Below, one piece after another: positions 7,593 to 16,836 of a DNA stretch of 25,447 bases. The notes beneath the pieces are model-generated. The model had not been told where the DNA came from. It worked only from the letters and a program-made list of their open reading frames with translations, and ran no database searches. The stretch's first letter is position 1, and every line of letters starts with the position of its first letter. The DNA comes from JANQLC01 sp036881805 (GTDB taxonomy: Bacteria > Bacteroidota > Bacteroidia > Flavobacteriales > JANQLC01), in the NCBI GenBank assembly GCA_036881805.1, contig JBAJNK010000024.1, positions 1-25,447 on the forward strand. The letters run 5' to 3'. A program made the translations under genes and the position numbers.

Positions 7593-9659
7593 ATGAATGC
7601 GATACCCGCTTTAATCGACGACAAAAAAAGTCAGGTGCTGGGCCATCCGGCCGGACTATTCGTATTGTTCTTTACGGAGATGTGGGAGCGCTTCTCCTAT
7701 TATGGCATGCGGGTTTTGTTGGTCATCTTCTTGGTCAGCGCAGTAGGGATAGACGGTTTGGGCTGGCCCCGGGCAAACGCTTTGGCGCTGTACGGCACCT
7801 ATACATCGCTGGTCTATCTGACTCCCATAGCGGGCGGTTACCTCGCCGACCGTTTTATGGGATATCGCAATGCCGTCGTGACCGGCGCGCTGATCATGAC
7901 CCTTGGGCATGCGGCTATGGCACTCGAAATCATCACCCCTGTGTTTTTATACATCGGAATCGGCCTTTTAATCATTGGAAACGGCTTTTTTAAACCGAAT
8001 ATCACTTCCATTATCTCCGGTATGTATAAGCGCCACCCCGGAAAAAAGGACAGTGCATATACCATATTTTATGCCGGCGTCAATGCCGGCGCTTTTCTGG
8101 GAACCTTACTCTGCGGCTACCTCGGTGAAGAAGTAGGCTGGCATTACGGTTTTGGTCTGGCGGGCATCTTTATGCTTTTGGGCATGCTGCAATTTTATTT
8201 CGCCCGCCACATATTCGGTCCGATTGGGAAAACGCCCAAGCCGCAGCAGCGCACCGCAAAGCCTGCAAAACTGGAATTCAAAGGCGGTCGGCTTACCCCT
8301 TTTACCCGGCTAGACAAAACCCTAATAGCCCTCTCAACCCTGATCGGTGTGGTATGGGTGATCAATGATCCCCTGTCAAAAATCGCGGGTTTCAACATGC
8401 TGAAAATCGGATCCGCCGACTATGCCGATTGGTTTATACTGCTGGGCTTGACCTTGTTCTTGTTTCTGCTCGTCAGCCGGACGATCCGCTATCCCACCCT
8501 GATCCGGGACCGCATGTGCGCCATCGCCCTGTTTCTCCTATTTACCACTCTCTTCTTCGCTTGTTTCGAACAGGCCGGCGGCACTTTAAATATCTTTGCT
8601 AAGGATTATACCAATCGAATCATGCGCGGCAATTGGGCCCTGGCGTTTAATATCATCAATACCATTATAACCGTCATACCCTGTGGCATTATCACTTGGG
8701 TTTTGTTCGCTTTGTTTCGAAAGACCTTTAAAAATTATGCGGTTTCCAACCTCTTTTTGGGCTTTAGCTTTTTGATTATATGGGGACTCCTCATCTGGAA
8801 GCTCAACCGGGACCTGCATGCCCGGGCATATGTGATCAGCTATCCAGCGGTTAAAACCCAAAGAGTCGATAAAAAACCCGGTGATCCCCTATTCGATTAC
8901 CGAGCGATCACGCAGGATGAAATGGGAAGGGGCGACTTAAAAAACCCGGTGACGCAACAGACGACCCTTATCGACCACACCGCTTTACAGATCGGCGAGC
9001 AGGTCGCCATACTCGATGCGGATAAACGGGGAAACTATACCTTGCTCACCCCTGAAAGCGCGTTGCGCATCGAGAAAAGGGCGAAGGGTTTGCATACGGG
9101 AATTGTAACCGGACAAGTCACCCAAATCAAAGAGAATGAAGTCGAGATTCCAGCCACTTGGTTTGGCATTTTAAACTCGTTGTTTATCATCGTTTTTGCG
9201 CCTTTGTTTTCAAAGTGGTGGGCGAGCCGATACAACCCCAGTGCAGCGACCAAGTATGCGCTGGGGCTCATACTGCTCGGCCTGGGTTTTTTGACCCTAG
9301 CCTTGGGTTCCAGGGGTATTGGATCGGGTGCCCAAGCCGCAGCGGTAAGCGGTATCTATTTGGTCGTGGCCTATCTCTTTCACACCTTAGGAGAATTGAG
9401 CCTGTCGCCCGTGGGCTTGTCTTACGTCAGCAAATTGGTGCCCGGGCGCATGATCGCCATGATGTTTGGCATCTTTTTTATCACCTCTGCCATAGGCAAC
9501 AAGTTGGCCGGTCAGCTCGGGGGCATGATAGACAAAATCACGGCCGAGTATAGCATGAGCGCATTCTTTTTAATCTTTACGCTCAGCCCCATAGCGCTTG
9601 GCCTGCTCGCGCTAGCCCTCAACCCACTGATAAAAAAATTAATGCACGGCGTAAAATAA
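7593..9659 (+). CDS. POT/PTR2-family peptide transporter with a long central insert (second copy)
   Basis: This is a second proton-coupled peptide symporter, 688 residues against 522 for its upstream paralogue. The N-terminus has the ExxER motif (FFTEMWERFSYYG), GGYLADRFMGYRNAV and AYTIFYAGVNAGAF; the C-terminus ends with paired helices as in its neighbour. The extra length is mostly a hydrophilic stretch of about 100 residues, roughly 410-515, between two transmembrane segments. It is rich in charged residues and strand-like runs (EQVAILDADKRGNYTLLTPE). Large POT proteins with such an insert are familiar in Bacteroidota; its function is not known to me. The start is 4 bases after the stop of the first transporter, so the genes are cotranscribed. 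Different length and loop structure suggest different substrate ranges. Confidence 0.94.
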   Translation: MNAIPALIDDKKSQVLGHPAGLFVLFFTEMWERFSYYGMRVLLVIFLVSAVGIDGLGWPRANALALYGTYTSLVYLTPIAGGYLADRFMGYRNAVVTGALIMTLGHAAMALEIITPVFLYIGIGLLIIGNGFFKPNITSIISGMYKRHPGKKDSAYTIFYAGVNAGAFLGTLLCGYLGEEVGWHYGFGLAGIFMLLGMLQFYFARHIFGPIGKTPKPQQRTAKPAKLEFKGGRLTPFTRLDKTLIALSTLIGVVWVINDPLSKIAGFNMLKIGSADYADWFILLGLTLFLFLLVSRTIRYPTLIRDRMCAIALFLLFTTLFFACFEQAGGTLNIFAKDYTNRIMRGNWALAFNIINTIITVIPCGIITWVLFALFRKTFKNYAVSNLFLGFSFLIIWGLLIWKLNRDLHARAYVISYPAVKTQRVDKKPGDPLFDYRAITQDEMGRGDLKNPVTQQTTLIDHTALQIGEQVAILDADKRGNYTLLTPESALRIEKRAKGLHTGIVTGQVTQIKENEVEIPATWFGILNSLFIIVFAPLFSKWWASRYNPSAATKYALGLILLGLGFLTLALGSRGIGSGAQAAAVSGIYLVVAYLFHTLGELSLSPVGLSYVSKLVPGRMIAMMFGIFFITSAIGNKLAGQLGGMIDKITAEYSMSAFFLIFTLSPIALGLLALALNPLIKKLMHGVK

Positions 9660-9664
9660 AAACC

Positions 9665-10120
9665 ATGAAAACCGTATTTTTTATCGCGGCGCTATTCGCG
9701 TTTGGAGGCTGTGCTTACGCACAACCCATCGCCTGGACAAATCCGGAAAGCGCCCAGGCGTTAAACCGGGCAAAACCCAAAAAGTACTTTGTCGATGTCT
9801 ATACCGATTGGTGCGTCTATTGCCGAAAAATGGATCAAACCGCCTTTCGAGACAAAGGGCTAGCCGAATTTTTAAATGCGAATTATCGCCCGGTAAAGTT
9901 CAATGCTGAGCAAAGGGCGTACGCGCATTGGAACGGAGCGGTGTACGCGTATCAAACCTATGGGTACCGGGGGTTCAATCAGTTGGCCGTCTATTGGCTC
10001 CAGGGTGAAATGGCTTTTCCCACCTATGTCGTGATCAGTGCCGATGGCCAGACCATTGAAAAAAGACTGATCGGATTTCAAACCGCTGCGGATTTGAAAC
10101 GTCAGTTGAGCGACAACTGA
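9665..10120 (+). CDS. Exported thioredoxin-fold protein with CVYC active site
   Basis: The product has 151 residues. A hydrophobic export signal (about 1-19) is followed by a thioredoxin-like domain with DVYTDWCVYCRKMD, giving the redox pair Cys50/Cys53, and a likely cis-proline loop (MAFPTYVVIS). It most resembles the thioredoxin_7 / DUF255-like group: secreted thiol-disulfide proteins that may reduce or isomerise disulfides in the periplasm. The signal could be cleaved after AYA (type I) or at FGGC as a lipoprotein; the sequence does not settle this. It starts 5 bases after the second transporter and closes the peptide-use operon. The physiological partner is unknown. Its last 19 bases overlap the convergent comEC gene. 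Confidence 0.87.
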   Translation: MKTVFFIAALFAFGGCAYAQPIAWTNPESAQALNRAKPKKYFVDVYTDWCVYCRKMDQTAFRDKGLAEFLNANYRPVKFNAEQRAYAHWNGAVYAYQTYGYRGFNQLAVYWLQGEMAFPTYVVISADGQTIEKRLIGFQTAADLKRQLSDN

Positions 10121-12162
10121 AAGGCACCTGAAGTTTGGGTATCCCATACCCGTAAGTTCGGGGCAGTTGCTGCGAGGTCTGCAAAGCGCATCGCATTTTT
10201 TCGGTAACTGCTCCCATCCAAAATGACGAAGTGCGGTTGGCGAAGCACAAACCCTGGAATGCGTTTCACCGGGGGTAGGCGTTGCAACCATATAAAATCC
10301 GCCCGCCATGCTTTTCTGTACACCTCATTTCCCGATGTGATTTGCAGGGAAAAGCCTCGGGTGTAGATATGGTTTTGAATCTTCTGTACCCAGGCATCCG
10401 CATAATCCGAGTCTAAGGGGATATACGTCACCCGCGAAATCATTTCATTGACGAGATAGGGATTCAATAGGTATTGGTCTTGAGTAGAATCGGCGGTGTG
10501 GTAAAATACAAAGGCGCGATCACCCACCTTGTACAAAGCCAAATTGCCTTTGTATTGGTTGTATACGACGAATTCGATTCGCTGCATCAGTCGGTATTTT
10601 TTACCGATAAAATGCAGCTGTATCCCGACTGATAAAAGCAGCGATGCCAATAGGTATCCCCCTTTTTTGTATTCGAGAAACAACCCCAGAAAAAACAGAG
10701 ACGCCAGCAGGAACAAAGCCATAAGAGAATCAAAGTACACCGCTTCAATATGAGAAAGGGGCAAGTGGGAGATCGCTTTTACCAAACCGAGTAAGGTGGA
10801 TACCCATCGGTTGATCAAACCTGTGAGCAGGGGAAGGGCTACGCCCAAAGCGGTGAGAAACAGCCAACCCATACCCAATCCAAGCAGTATGGTAACCATT
10901 GGAATAACCACTAGGTTACCCAGCCAAAAAAGCGTGGAAAATTGGTGGAAGTAAAACAGTATAAAGGGCAGCGAACCCAATTGGGCGACAAAGCTCAGCA
11001 CCAAAATCCGATAGAAGTAGGTGAGAAAGCGGTTTTTCGGGCGATAGATACGCGCGGCATGGGGGTAAAACCACAGGATGCAGCTCACAACCGCATAGCT
11101 CAACTGGAATCCGACTTGAAAGAGCATATTGGGCCAGGTAATCAGCGTCAGCAAAGCAGCCAGCGCCAGCACATTAAAAGGGTGGGTCGGACGCCGCCGG
11201 ATATCTGCGAGCGTAAAAAGCGAAAACATGAGGCTGGCGCGGGTTACCGAAGGTTTAAACCCCACGATCGCAGCAAAGAGGAAGAGCGCAAAGACGATGG
11301 GTACAGCCCGTATGGCAGGGCCCCATTTCCAGCACAGGAGAAAGGAAAAGAGCCAGCGCAGCAAAAGGGCGAGAATACCGATGTGCAAACCCGAAACCGC
11401 CAGCACGTGCACCACGCCGACATCGGCAAAAGATTGCAGGGTGTCCTTTTGCAAGGCTGCCCGTGTGCCCAACAGCAACGCCTGTAACAAGGCTTGCGCC
11501 TCGAGGCTGAGGCCACTTCGGGTTATCGCACGCTCGAGCTTTCGCCGGATCGCATCGAGAAATCCCAGCGAATGGGGAAGCCGTTGAAATGCCCCTTCCT
11601 GCAGAAAGACCTGTCGCTCTATATTTTGGTTGGATAGGTAGGCAGCATAGTCGAATTGATACGGGTTGCGCCACGCAGGCGGTTTGAGAAACCGAGTGTG
11701 AACCATGAGCGATTCGCCCGGGTAAAAAAGCGGGCGATCCTTGGATTTCGGCAGGTAGACGAGCAGCTCACCCCGCGTCTGTTCACCCGCCAAAGCCACT
11801 ACTTCGGCTACCCACTTTTCATAGTTTGTGGAAGGAGTTAAGCGGTGGTGCAGGGCGATCTCAGCAAACTGCTCGCCCGGTTTTACGCGCTGGGCGTAGT
11901 TTCCGCTTTCGTTTTGAGGCAGGTGCAGCACATAGGTCCAGGCGCCCAATGCCGTGAACAAGAGCATCACCGAGACCCAATAGCACTTGTCCAATCGCCT
12001 TTTCTCTCGGCTAAGCCGGTACAGACCCGCTGCAACCGAAATCGCAGCCGACAGCCAAACGGAGGTAAACGAGCTGTCCGACCATTGAAAAACCGCAGCG
12101 AGATAGATGCCCAAAGCAAAGCAGGGCACCGAGCCGACCATTGGAAACCGCCATGCCATCAC
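10102..12162 (-). CDS. comEC: ComEC/Rec2-family DNA uptake channel protein
   Basis: This polytopic inner-membrane protein should carry transforming single-stranded DNA across the membrane. The 686 residues begin with membrane helices and a soluble DUF4131-like region. The competence core follows with the signature VLAVSGLHIGILALLLRWLF (about 248-267), VGFKPSVTRASLM and several helices up to about residue 490. The C-terminal part is a soluble domain of about 190 residues without the HxHxDH motif of metallo-beta-lactamase domains, which is common in Bacteroidota ComEC. Length is normal and the frame intact. It starts 16 bases after lpxB on the same strand, so the two are probably cotranscribed. 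No other competence gene is present, so natural transformation cannot be concluded from this gene alone. Confidence 0.93.
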   Translation of the reverse strand: MMAWRFPMVGSVPCFALGIYLAAVFQWSDSSFTSVWLSAAISVAAGLYRLSREKRRLDKCYWVSVMLLFTALGAWTYVLHLPQNESGNYAQRVKPGEQFAEIALHHRLTPSTNYEKWVAEVVALAGEQTRGELLVYLPKSKDRPLFYPGESLMVHTRFLKPPAWRNPYQFDYAAYLSNQNIERQVFLQEGAFQRLPHSLGFLDAIRRKLERAITRSGLSLEAQALLQALLLGTRAALQKDTLQSFADVGVVHVLAVSGLHIGILALLLRWLFSFLLCWKWGPAIRAVPIVFALFLFAAIVGFKPSVTRASLMFSLFTLADIRRRPTHPFNVLALAALLTLITWPNMLFQVGFQLSYAVVSCILWFYPHAARIYRPKNRFLTYFYRILVLSFVAQLGSLPFILFYFHQFSTLFWLGNLVVIPMVTILLGLGMGWLFLTALGVALPLLTGLINRWVSTLLGLVKAISHLPLSHIEAVYFDSLMALFLLASLFFLGLFLEYKKGGYLLASLLLSVGIQLHFIGKKYRLMQRIEFVVYNQYKGNLALYKVGDRAFVFYHTADSTQDQYLLNPYLVNEMISRVTYIPLDSDYADAWVQKIQNHIYTRGFSLQITSGNEVYRKAWRADFIWLQRLPPVKRIPGFVLRQPHFVILDGSSYRKNAMRFADLAATAPNLRVWDTQTSGAFQLSLN

Positions 12163-12178
12163 CCAATTTACGGCATAT

Positions 12179-13288
12179 TTACGAATCCAAGTCTGCCCTT
12201 ATCAAACGAGCCGTGCGGATCGATGCACCGCTCCCCCCGAGTTTGTCTTTTAACTCCGCAAAAGTGCGCAATATGCGCGCGCGTTCCGGGCGCTGGAGGA
12301 TTTTTTGAAGCTGTGCCTTTATATTTTTTTCGGTTAATTCGCCTTGAACCAACTCTTTTACAACCGCTCGTTCCAAGATTAAGTTGACCAGACTGATGTG
12401 TTTGAGGTGTACCAGGCGTTTGCCAATCGCATACGAAAACCAGCTGGTCTTGTAGCACACCACCTCTGGAACCCCGAATAGCGCGGCTTCCAATGTAGCC
12501 GTACCCGATGCGACCAAAGCCGCCTGGCTCACGCTTAACAAATCGTGGGTTTGGCCGGCTACCACAGCCACACGAGGCCGCAAAAATCGCTTATACAGTT
12601 CGGGTTGCTGCCCGGGCGCAGCGGCAACGACGAATTGATAGTCGGGAAAATCCGCTACCACGCCCAACAGCAGCGGAAGTATGCTGTCGATCTCTTGTCT
12701 TCGGCTTCCCGGTAAAAGCGCGATCACGGGTTTATCCGGCAGTCGGTTTCGGGCTGTAAATGCACCCGATGAAACCGATTTTCGATTTTCAATAACGTCC
12801 AACAACGGATGTCCGACAAAATCTACCGGATAGCCGTATCGTTCATAAAACGCTTTTTCAAAGGGCAGAATCACAAATAGACGGTTTACCGTCCGCTTGA
12901 TCGCGTGCACCCGATTGGCCTTCCATGCCCATACCTGGGGTGAGATATAATAATAGGTCTTAACTTTAATTCGCTGGGCATAAGCGGCTAGCCGCAGATT
13001 AAAGCCCGGGTAGTCGATCAGAATAACCGCATCGGGTCGGTAGGCTGCTAGGTCCGCCTTGCAGGCGGATATATTTTGTAGTACCCTAGGCAGTTTGGCC
13101 AATACTTCGGCGAAACCCATGACAGCTGTATCGCGATAATGCCGCAGTAAATACATGCCCGCAGCACGCATTAAATCCCCACCCCAACCGCGGAATTCCG
13201 CTTCGGAATCACATGTCTTCAGGGCTTTGATCAAATGGGCACCGTGCAAATCCCCAGAGGCTTCCCCGGCGACTAGGTAGTACTTCAC
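12179..13288 (-). CDS. lpxB: Lipid-A-disaccharide synthase
   Basis: LpxB is a GT19 glycosyltransferase that joins UDP-2,3-diacylglucosamine and 2,3-diacylglucosamine 1-phosphate to give lipid A disaccharide phosphate at the inner face of the inner membrane. The 369 residues match the family's length and landmarks: the N-terminal YLVAGEASGDLHGA, GWGGDLMRAAG, VILIDYPGFNLRLA, YYYISPQVWAWKANRVHAIK and the nucleotide-binding LLPGSRRQEI. The ATG at 13288 is the natural start because the conserved N-terminus begins within three residues of it. It is followed by comEC. In flavobacteria I would expect surE next to lpxB; here only 262 non-coding bases separate it from the divergent S41 protease gene. 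Its presence shows that the organism makes LPS-type lipid A. Confidence 0.97.
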   Translation of the reverse strand: MKYYLVAGEASGDLHGAHLIKALKTCDSEAEFRGWGGDLMRAAGMYLLRHYRDTAVMGFAEVLAKLPRVLQNISACKADLAAYRPDAVILIDYPGFNLRLAAYAQRIKVKTYYYISPQVWAWKANRVHAIKRTVNRLFVILPFEKAFYERYGYPVDFVGHPLLDVIENRKSVSSGAFTARNRLPDKPVIALLPGSRRQEIDSILPLLLGVVADFPDYQFVVAAAPGQQPELYKRFLRPRVAVVAGQTHDLLSVSQAALVASGTATLEAALFGVPEVVCYKTSWFSYAIGKRLVHLKHISLVNLILERAVVKELVQGELTEKNIKAQLQKILQRPERARILRTFAELKDKLGGSGASIRTARLIRADLDS

Positions 13289-13514
13289 AGGGATAAAAGT
13301 AGCGCTTATCGCTTTACCCGATTAAAGCCGTTAGAAAAATGGACGGGCGACAGACCAAATCCCTGCCCGTAGCAGGTGGATAGCCCCTTTGTGGTTTTTT
13401 GCACTTTTTATGTCCTCGGGGGCGATTTGGAAGGCCTTGGTAACACTCGGGTGAGCAGCTAGCGCATTCGGCGCACGAGAATTGCGAAATGAGATTATTC
13501 TCTAACAATATAGC

Positions 13515-13522
13515 TATCTTTG
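13515..13522 (+). promoter_or_regulatory. Candidate -7 promoter element of the S41 protease gene
   Basis: TATCTTTG fits the Bacteroidota TAnnTTTG -7 consensus. It lies 28 bases before ATG 13551, leaving a leader of roughly 20 bases, which favours that ATG over the upstream TTG. No TTTG -33 box is clear at the usual spacing. Confidence 0.4.
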
Positions 13523-13550
13523 CCCCTTGAAAACCCAGCAATCACCCGGC

Positions 13551-15683
13551 ATGAAAGCTGTCAGAAGTATAAAAGCGCTCATCTTTATACTGCTCTCTTC
13601 TAGTATTTTAGCAAGTTTTTACACCCGTGATACAGATAGAGATGCGGTATTGTTGAAGATGACCGATTTGGCTTTGAGATACAACCATTATCAACCTAAA
13701 GAATTAAACGATTCATTTTCACAAGACTTATACGACAGGTATATCGAACGCCTGGATCACTTCAAAATATACTTCACCCAAGCAGACTTAAATACGCTTT
13801 CGCCATACCGGGACGAGTTGGACGATCAAATCAAAAATGGTGATTTGGCTTTTTTTAAAAAGAGTATTCAAATCTTCAAACGGGAACTGACCTATACGCA
13901 TGCCTTTACCCGAGAAATCCTATCCAAGCCGTTTGATTTAACCCGAGATGAAACCGTGCAGACCAATTGCGAGCAGATGTCGCCTGCTATAGGGGCGCGC
14001 AGCTTAAGAGATCTGTGGCGAAAGCGCTTAAAACAATCTGTAGTCTCTTATGTCGCCGAACGACAAAAAGCGGAAGCGGACAAACGAAAGGAAGCCCCCG
14101 ATTATCCGGTCAAATCGGTGGCCGATTTGGAAAGAGCAGGCCGGGAAAAAACTGTAAAGGACTACGACCGGTTGTACGAGCGCTTCGATGAAAAGGACGA
14201 CCGCTATTGGATGTCTGTATTTCTCAATGCTTTTGCAGCGGGCTTTGACCCACACACCGACTACTTAGACCCCCGCGCCAAAGCGGTATTCGATATCAAT
14301 CTAAGCGGTCAGTTTGAAGGGATTGGTGCAGTTCTACAAGAAAGAGACGGCTACATAGCAGTGGATCGAATCATTCCTGGAAGTCCCAGCTACCGACAAG
14401 GCGATTTAGAAGCCAACGACAAAATTATCAAAGTAGCACAAGGTGATGGTGAACCGGTTAACGTCGTAGGCATGAATATAGACGACGTGATCGAGCTCAT
14501 AAAAGGAAAAACCGGAACCACGGTTACATTAACCGTTAAAAAAGCAAACGGGGTCCAACGCCTCATTCCCATTGTAAGGGGTGTGGTTCAGCTGTTGGAA
14601 ACCTTTGCCAAAAGTGCCGTCATAGAACGAAATGGGGAAAAATACGGCTTGATCGACTTACCGAGCTTTTACTTCGACATAAACGGCTCCGACAGCAGAA
14701 ACAGTGCAGATGATGTAAGAGCGGAACTCGAATCCCTTAAAGCAGATGCGGTAGCAGGGATCGTCATCGACTTGCGACATAACGGCGGTGGTGCTTTGGC
14801 ATCAGCCGTCGAGATGGCGGGCTTATTTATCACCAAAGGACCGGTTGTACAAGTAAGAGAAAAAAGCGGAAGAATATCCGTGTTGCGCGACCGAAACGCC
14901 GATGTCGCATACGGGGGACCGCTGGTCGTACTCGTCGACGCGCTTTCCGCCTCCGCTTCAGAAATCCTAGCCGCAGCGCTACAAGATTACAAGCGGGCAC
15001 TTATCGTAGGCGGTCAGCAAACCTTTGGAAAAGGAACCGTACAAAACATCTTAAATTTAGACCGCTATGCAAGCCCGCGGTTAAACGACTTAAAACCCTT
15101 GGGATACTTAAAGCTGACCACCTCGAAATTTTATAGAATCGACGGCGGCGCTACACAATGCAAAGGCGTCATTCCAGATATACAGTTGCCCGACCCGTAC
15201 ACCTATCTAAAGGTAGGTGAAAAATACCAGGACAATGCGATGCCTTGGGATCACATCATGCCGCTGGATTACCGGGCCCAGGGTCCTCATATAGATTTAA
15301 ATGCGGTTGGATCGCAAAGCCACAAGCGAGTGGCAGCGAACCCATTTTTTACCCTCGCTGACGCAGATGCCCGGTGGCTCAAAGAAATAGCGGATACCGA
15401 CAATACGGTTTACCTGAACTTAAACACATTTAAAAAGAACCGGGATTCGCTGGCTGCCAAAGCCAAAGCGTTTGAGGCATTAAAACATTACGACAACAAA
15501 ATGCGTTTTGTGTCTACGAGCCGTGAAGTTGAAAAAATAAAGGTCGATACGGTGCTGGCGGCCAACCGAGAAGCCTGGCATAAAAAACTCAAAAGCGACC
15601 CCTACATCGAAGAATCGGTAAACATTTTACGTGATTTGAGCGCATACAAGTGGCTGGATGAGAAGCTGACTGTAACGCGATGA
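13551..15683 (+). CDS. Carboxy-terminal processing (tail-specific) protease, S41 family
   Basis: This Prc/Tsp-type periplasmic serine protease degrades or trims envelope proteins from their C-termini. From ATG 13551 it has 710 residues. A signal sequence (MKAVRSIKALIFILLSSSIL...) comes first, then an N-terminal helical region. A PDZ domain begins near GAVLQERDGYIAVDRIIPGS and includes the GDLEANDKIIKV turn. The S41 core has DLRHNGGG, SASASE with nucleophile Ser468 and TFGKGTVQ with general base Lys494. A C-terminal DUF3340-like helical region follows. The frame is also open from TTG 13527, but ATG is preferred because it gives a cleaner signal peptide and a candidate -7 element lies 28 bases upstream. 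It is divergent from lpxB and precedes mreB by 127 bases. A role in processing wall-linked proteins would suit this place but is inference. Confidence 0.95.
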   Translation: MKAVRSIKALIFILLSSSILASFYTRDTDRDAVLLKMTDLALRYNHYQPKELNDSFSQDLYDRYIERLDHFKIYFTQADLNTLSPYRDELDDQIKNGDLAFFKKSIQIFKRELTYTHAFTREILSKPFDLTRDETVQTNCEQMSPAIGARSLRDLWRKRLKQSVVSYVAERQKAEADKRKEAPDYPVKSVADLERAGREKTVKDYDRLYERFDEKDDRYWMSVFLNAFAAGFDPHTDYLDPRAKAVFDINLSGQFEGIGAVLQERDGYIAVDRIIPGSPSYRQGDLEANDKIIKVAQGDGEPVNVVGMNIDDVIELIKGKTGTTVTLTVKKANGVQRLIPIVRGVVQLLETFAKSAVIERNGEKYGLIDLPSFYFDINGSDSRNSADDVRAELESLKADAVAGIVIDLRHNGGGALASAVEMAGLFITKGPVVQVREKSGRISVLRDRNADVAYGGPLVVLVDALSASASEILAAALQDYKRALIVGGQQTFGKGTVQNILNLDRYASPRLNDLKPLGYLKLTTSKFYRIDGGATQCKGVIPDIQLPDPYTYLKVGEKYQDNAMPWDHIMPLDYRAQGPHIDLNAVGSQSHKRVAANPFFTLADADARWLKEIADTDNTVYLNLNTFKKNRDSLAAKAKAFEALKHYDNKMRFVSTSREVEKIKVDTVLAANREAWHKKLKSDPYIEESVNILRDLSAYKWLDEKLTVTR

Positions 15684-15771
15684 ACAACCCGCCTTTACCG
15701 CGTCCCGCCCAAAAAATTGGTATTTCCACCCGGTGAAAATGCGATCTCCCGATGGGTTGCCCGCAATTCAT

Positions 15772-15779
15772 TAGATTTG
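15772..15779 (+). promoter_or_regulatory. Candidate -7 promoter element of the mreB-rodA operon
   Basis: TAGATTTG fits TAnnTTTG and lies 31 bases before the mreB ATG at 15811, giving a plausible leader of about 25 bases. It would let the elongasome operon be transcribed independently of the protease gene upstream. The -33 box is not clear. Confidence 0.4.
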
Positions 15780-15810
15780 CAAAGCCGGGTGGTATGCAGC
15801 AATATTTTCG

Positions 15811-16836
15811 ATGAAGCTATTTAATTTCATGGCGCAAGACGTGGCTATTGATTTGGGTACGGCCAATACACTCATCATACACGACAACAAGGTGGTCATC
15901 GACGGCCCTTCCATAGTGGCGCAGAAACGCTCTTCGAAAAAATATATCGCTGTCGGTGAAGCCGCCAAGCAAATGCAAGGCAAAACACACGATGACATCA
16001 AAACCATCCGGCCGTTGAAAGACGGGGTCATCGCTGATTTCAAGGCTTCGGAATACATGATTAAGGAATTCATCAAACGGATTCCAGCGATCAGGAAATC
16101 CATGTTTACCCCCTCGCTTCGCATGGTGATCTGCATTCCCTCCGGTATTACAGAGGTGGAAGAGCGTGCGGTACGCGACTCGGCGTACAATATGAACGCC
16201 AAAGAAGTGCACCTCATCCACGAGCCCATGGCGGCGGCCATCGGCATTGGAATTGACGTATCCCAACCCAAGGGAAATATGATTGTGGACATAGGCGGGG
16301 GTACTTCGGAAATTGCCATCATCGCGCTGGGGGGTATCGTCCGCGATAAATCGATTAAAGTAGCCGGTGATATATTTACCGATGACATCACGTATTACCT
16401 TCGGACTGGACACAACTTGTACATTGGGGAAAGGACGGCTGAAAATGTAAAAATAGCCGTGGGAGCTGCTACTGAAGATTTGGATACGCCACCCGAAGAT
16501 CTAGCGGTTCAAGGCCGGGATTCGATTACCGGAAAGCCCAAGCAAATCGTCATTTCACACAGAGAAGTCGCACAGGCATTGGACTCTTCTATACTGAGAA
16601 TTGAAGAAGCCATCATGGAGGCGCTTTCCCAAACCCCCCCGGAATTGGCGGCAGACATCTACAATACTGGAATTTATATGGCTGGTGGCGGTGCCATGTT
16701 GCGCGGTTTGGACAAACGCATATCGAGGCGGACAGACCTTCCGGTATACATTGCAGAAGACCCACTGCGCGCGGTGGTCAGGGGAACCGGCATCGCCCTT
16801 AAAAATTTGGAGAAATATAAATCCTTGATGAAATGA
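15811..16836 (+). CDS. mreB: Rod shape-determining protein MreB (actin homologue)
   Basis: MreB is an ATP-binding actin-like protein that forms membrane-bound filaments and steers side-wall peptidoglycan synthesis. The 341 residues include the actin-fold motifs phosphate-1 (AIDLGTANTLI, about 11-21), phosphate-2 (VDIGGGTSEIAII) and the adenosine loop (MAGGGAMLRGLDKRI, about 290-304), plus the MreB stretch HLIHEPMAAAIG. The start at 15811 is preferred; a second Met lies six residues later. It is the first gene of mreB-mreC-mreD-mrdA-rodA, with 6 bases to mreC. All motifs are intact. Confidence 0.98.
   Translation: MKLFNFMAQDVAIDLGTANTLIIHDNKVVIDGPSIVAQKRSSKKYIAVGEAAKQMQGKTHDDIKTIRPLKDGVIADFKASEYMIKEFIKRIPAIRKSMFTPSLRMVICIPSGITEVEERAVRDSAYNMNAKEVHLIHEPMAAAIGIGIDVSQPKGNMIVDIGGGTSEIAIIALGGIVRDKSIKVAGDIFTDDITYYLRTGHNLYIGERTAENVKIAVGAATEDLDTPPEDLAVQGRDSITGKPKQIVISHREVAQALDSSILRIEEAIMEALSQTPPELAADIYNTGIYMAGGGAMLRGLDKRISRRTDLPVYIAEDPLRAVVRGTGIALKNLEKYKSLMK

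Noticed and set aside
10102..10700. ComEC truncated at its C-terminal hydrolase domain
   Set aside because: There is a soluble C-terminal domain of normal length; lack of a metallo-beta-lactamase motif is usual for Bacteroidota ComEC and is not evidence of damage.
10942..11587. Forward open frames of 150-180 residues inside comEC
   Set aside because: They are antisense to the comEC membrane core, with repetitive Gln/Arg/Lys-rich translations typical of shadow frames.
13527..13550. TTG 13527 as the start of the S41 protease
   Set aside because: It would lie almost at the transcription start implied by the TATCTTTG element and would put eight polar residues before the signal peptide; ATG 13551 fits better.
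15771..16413. Long antisense open frames of about 200 residues over mreB
   Set aside because: They lie wholly opposite a strongly conserved gene, have no recognisable motif and arise from the codon pattern of the sense strand.
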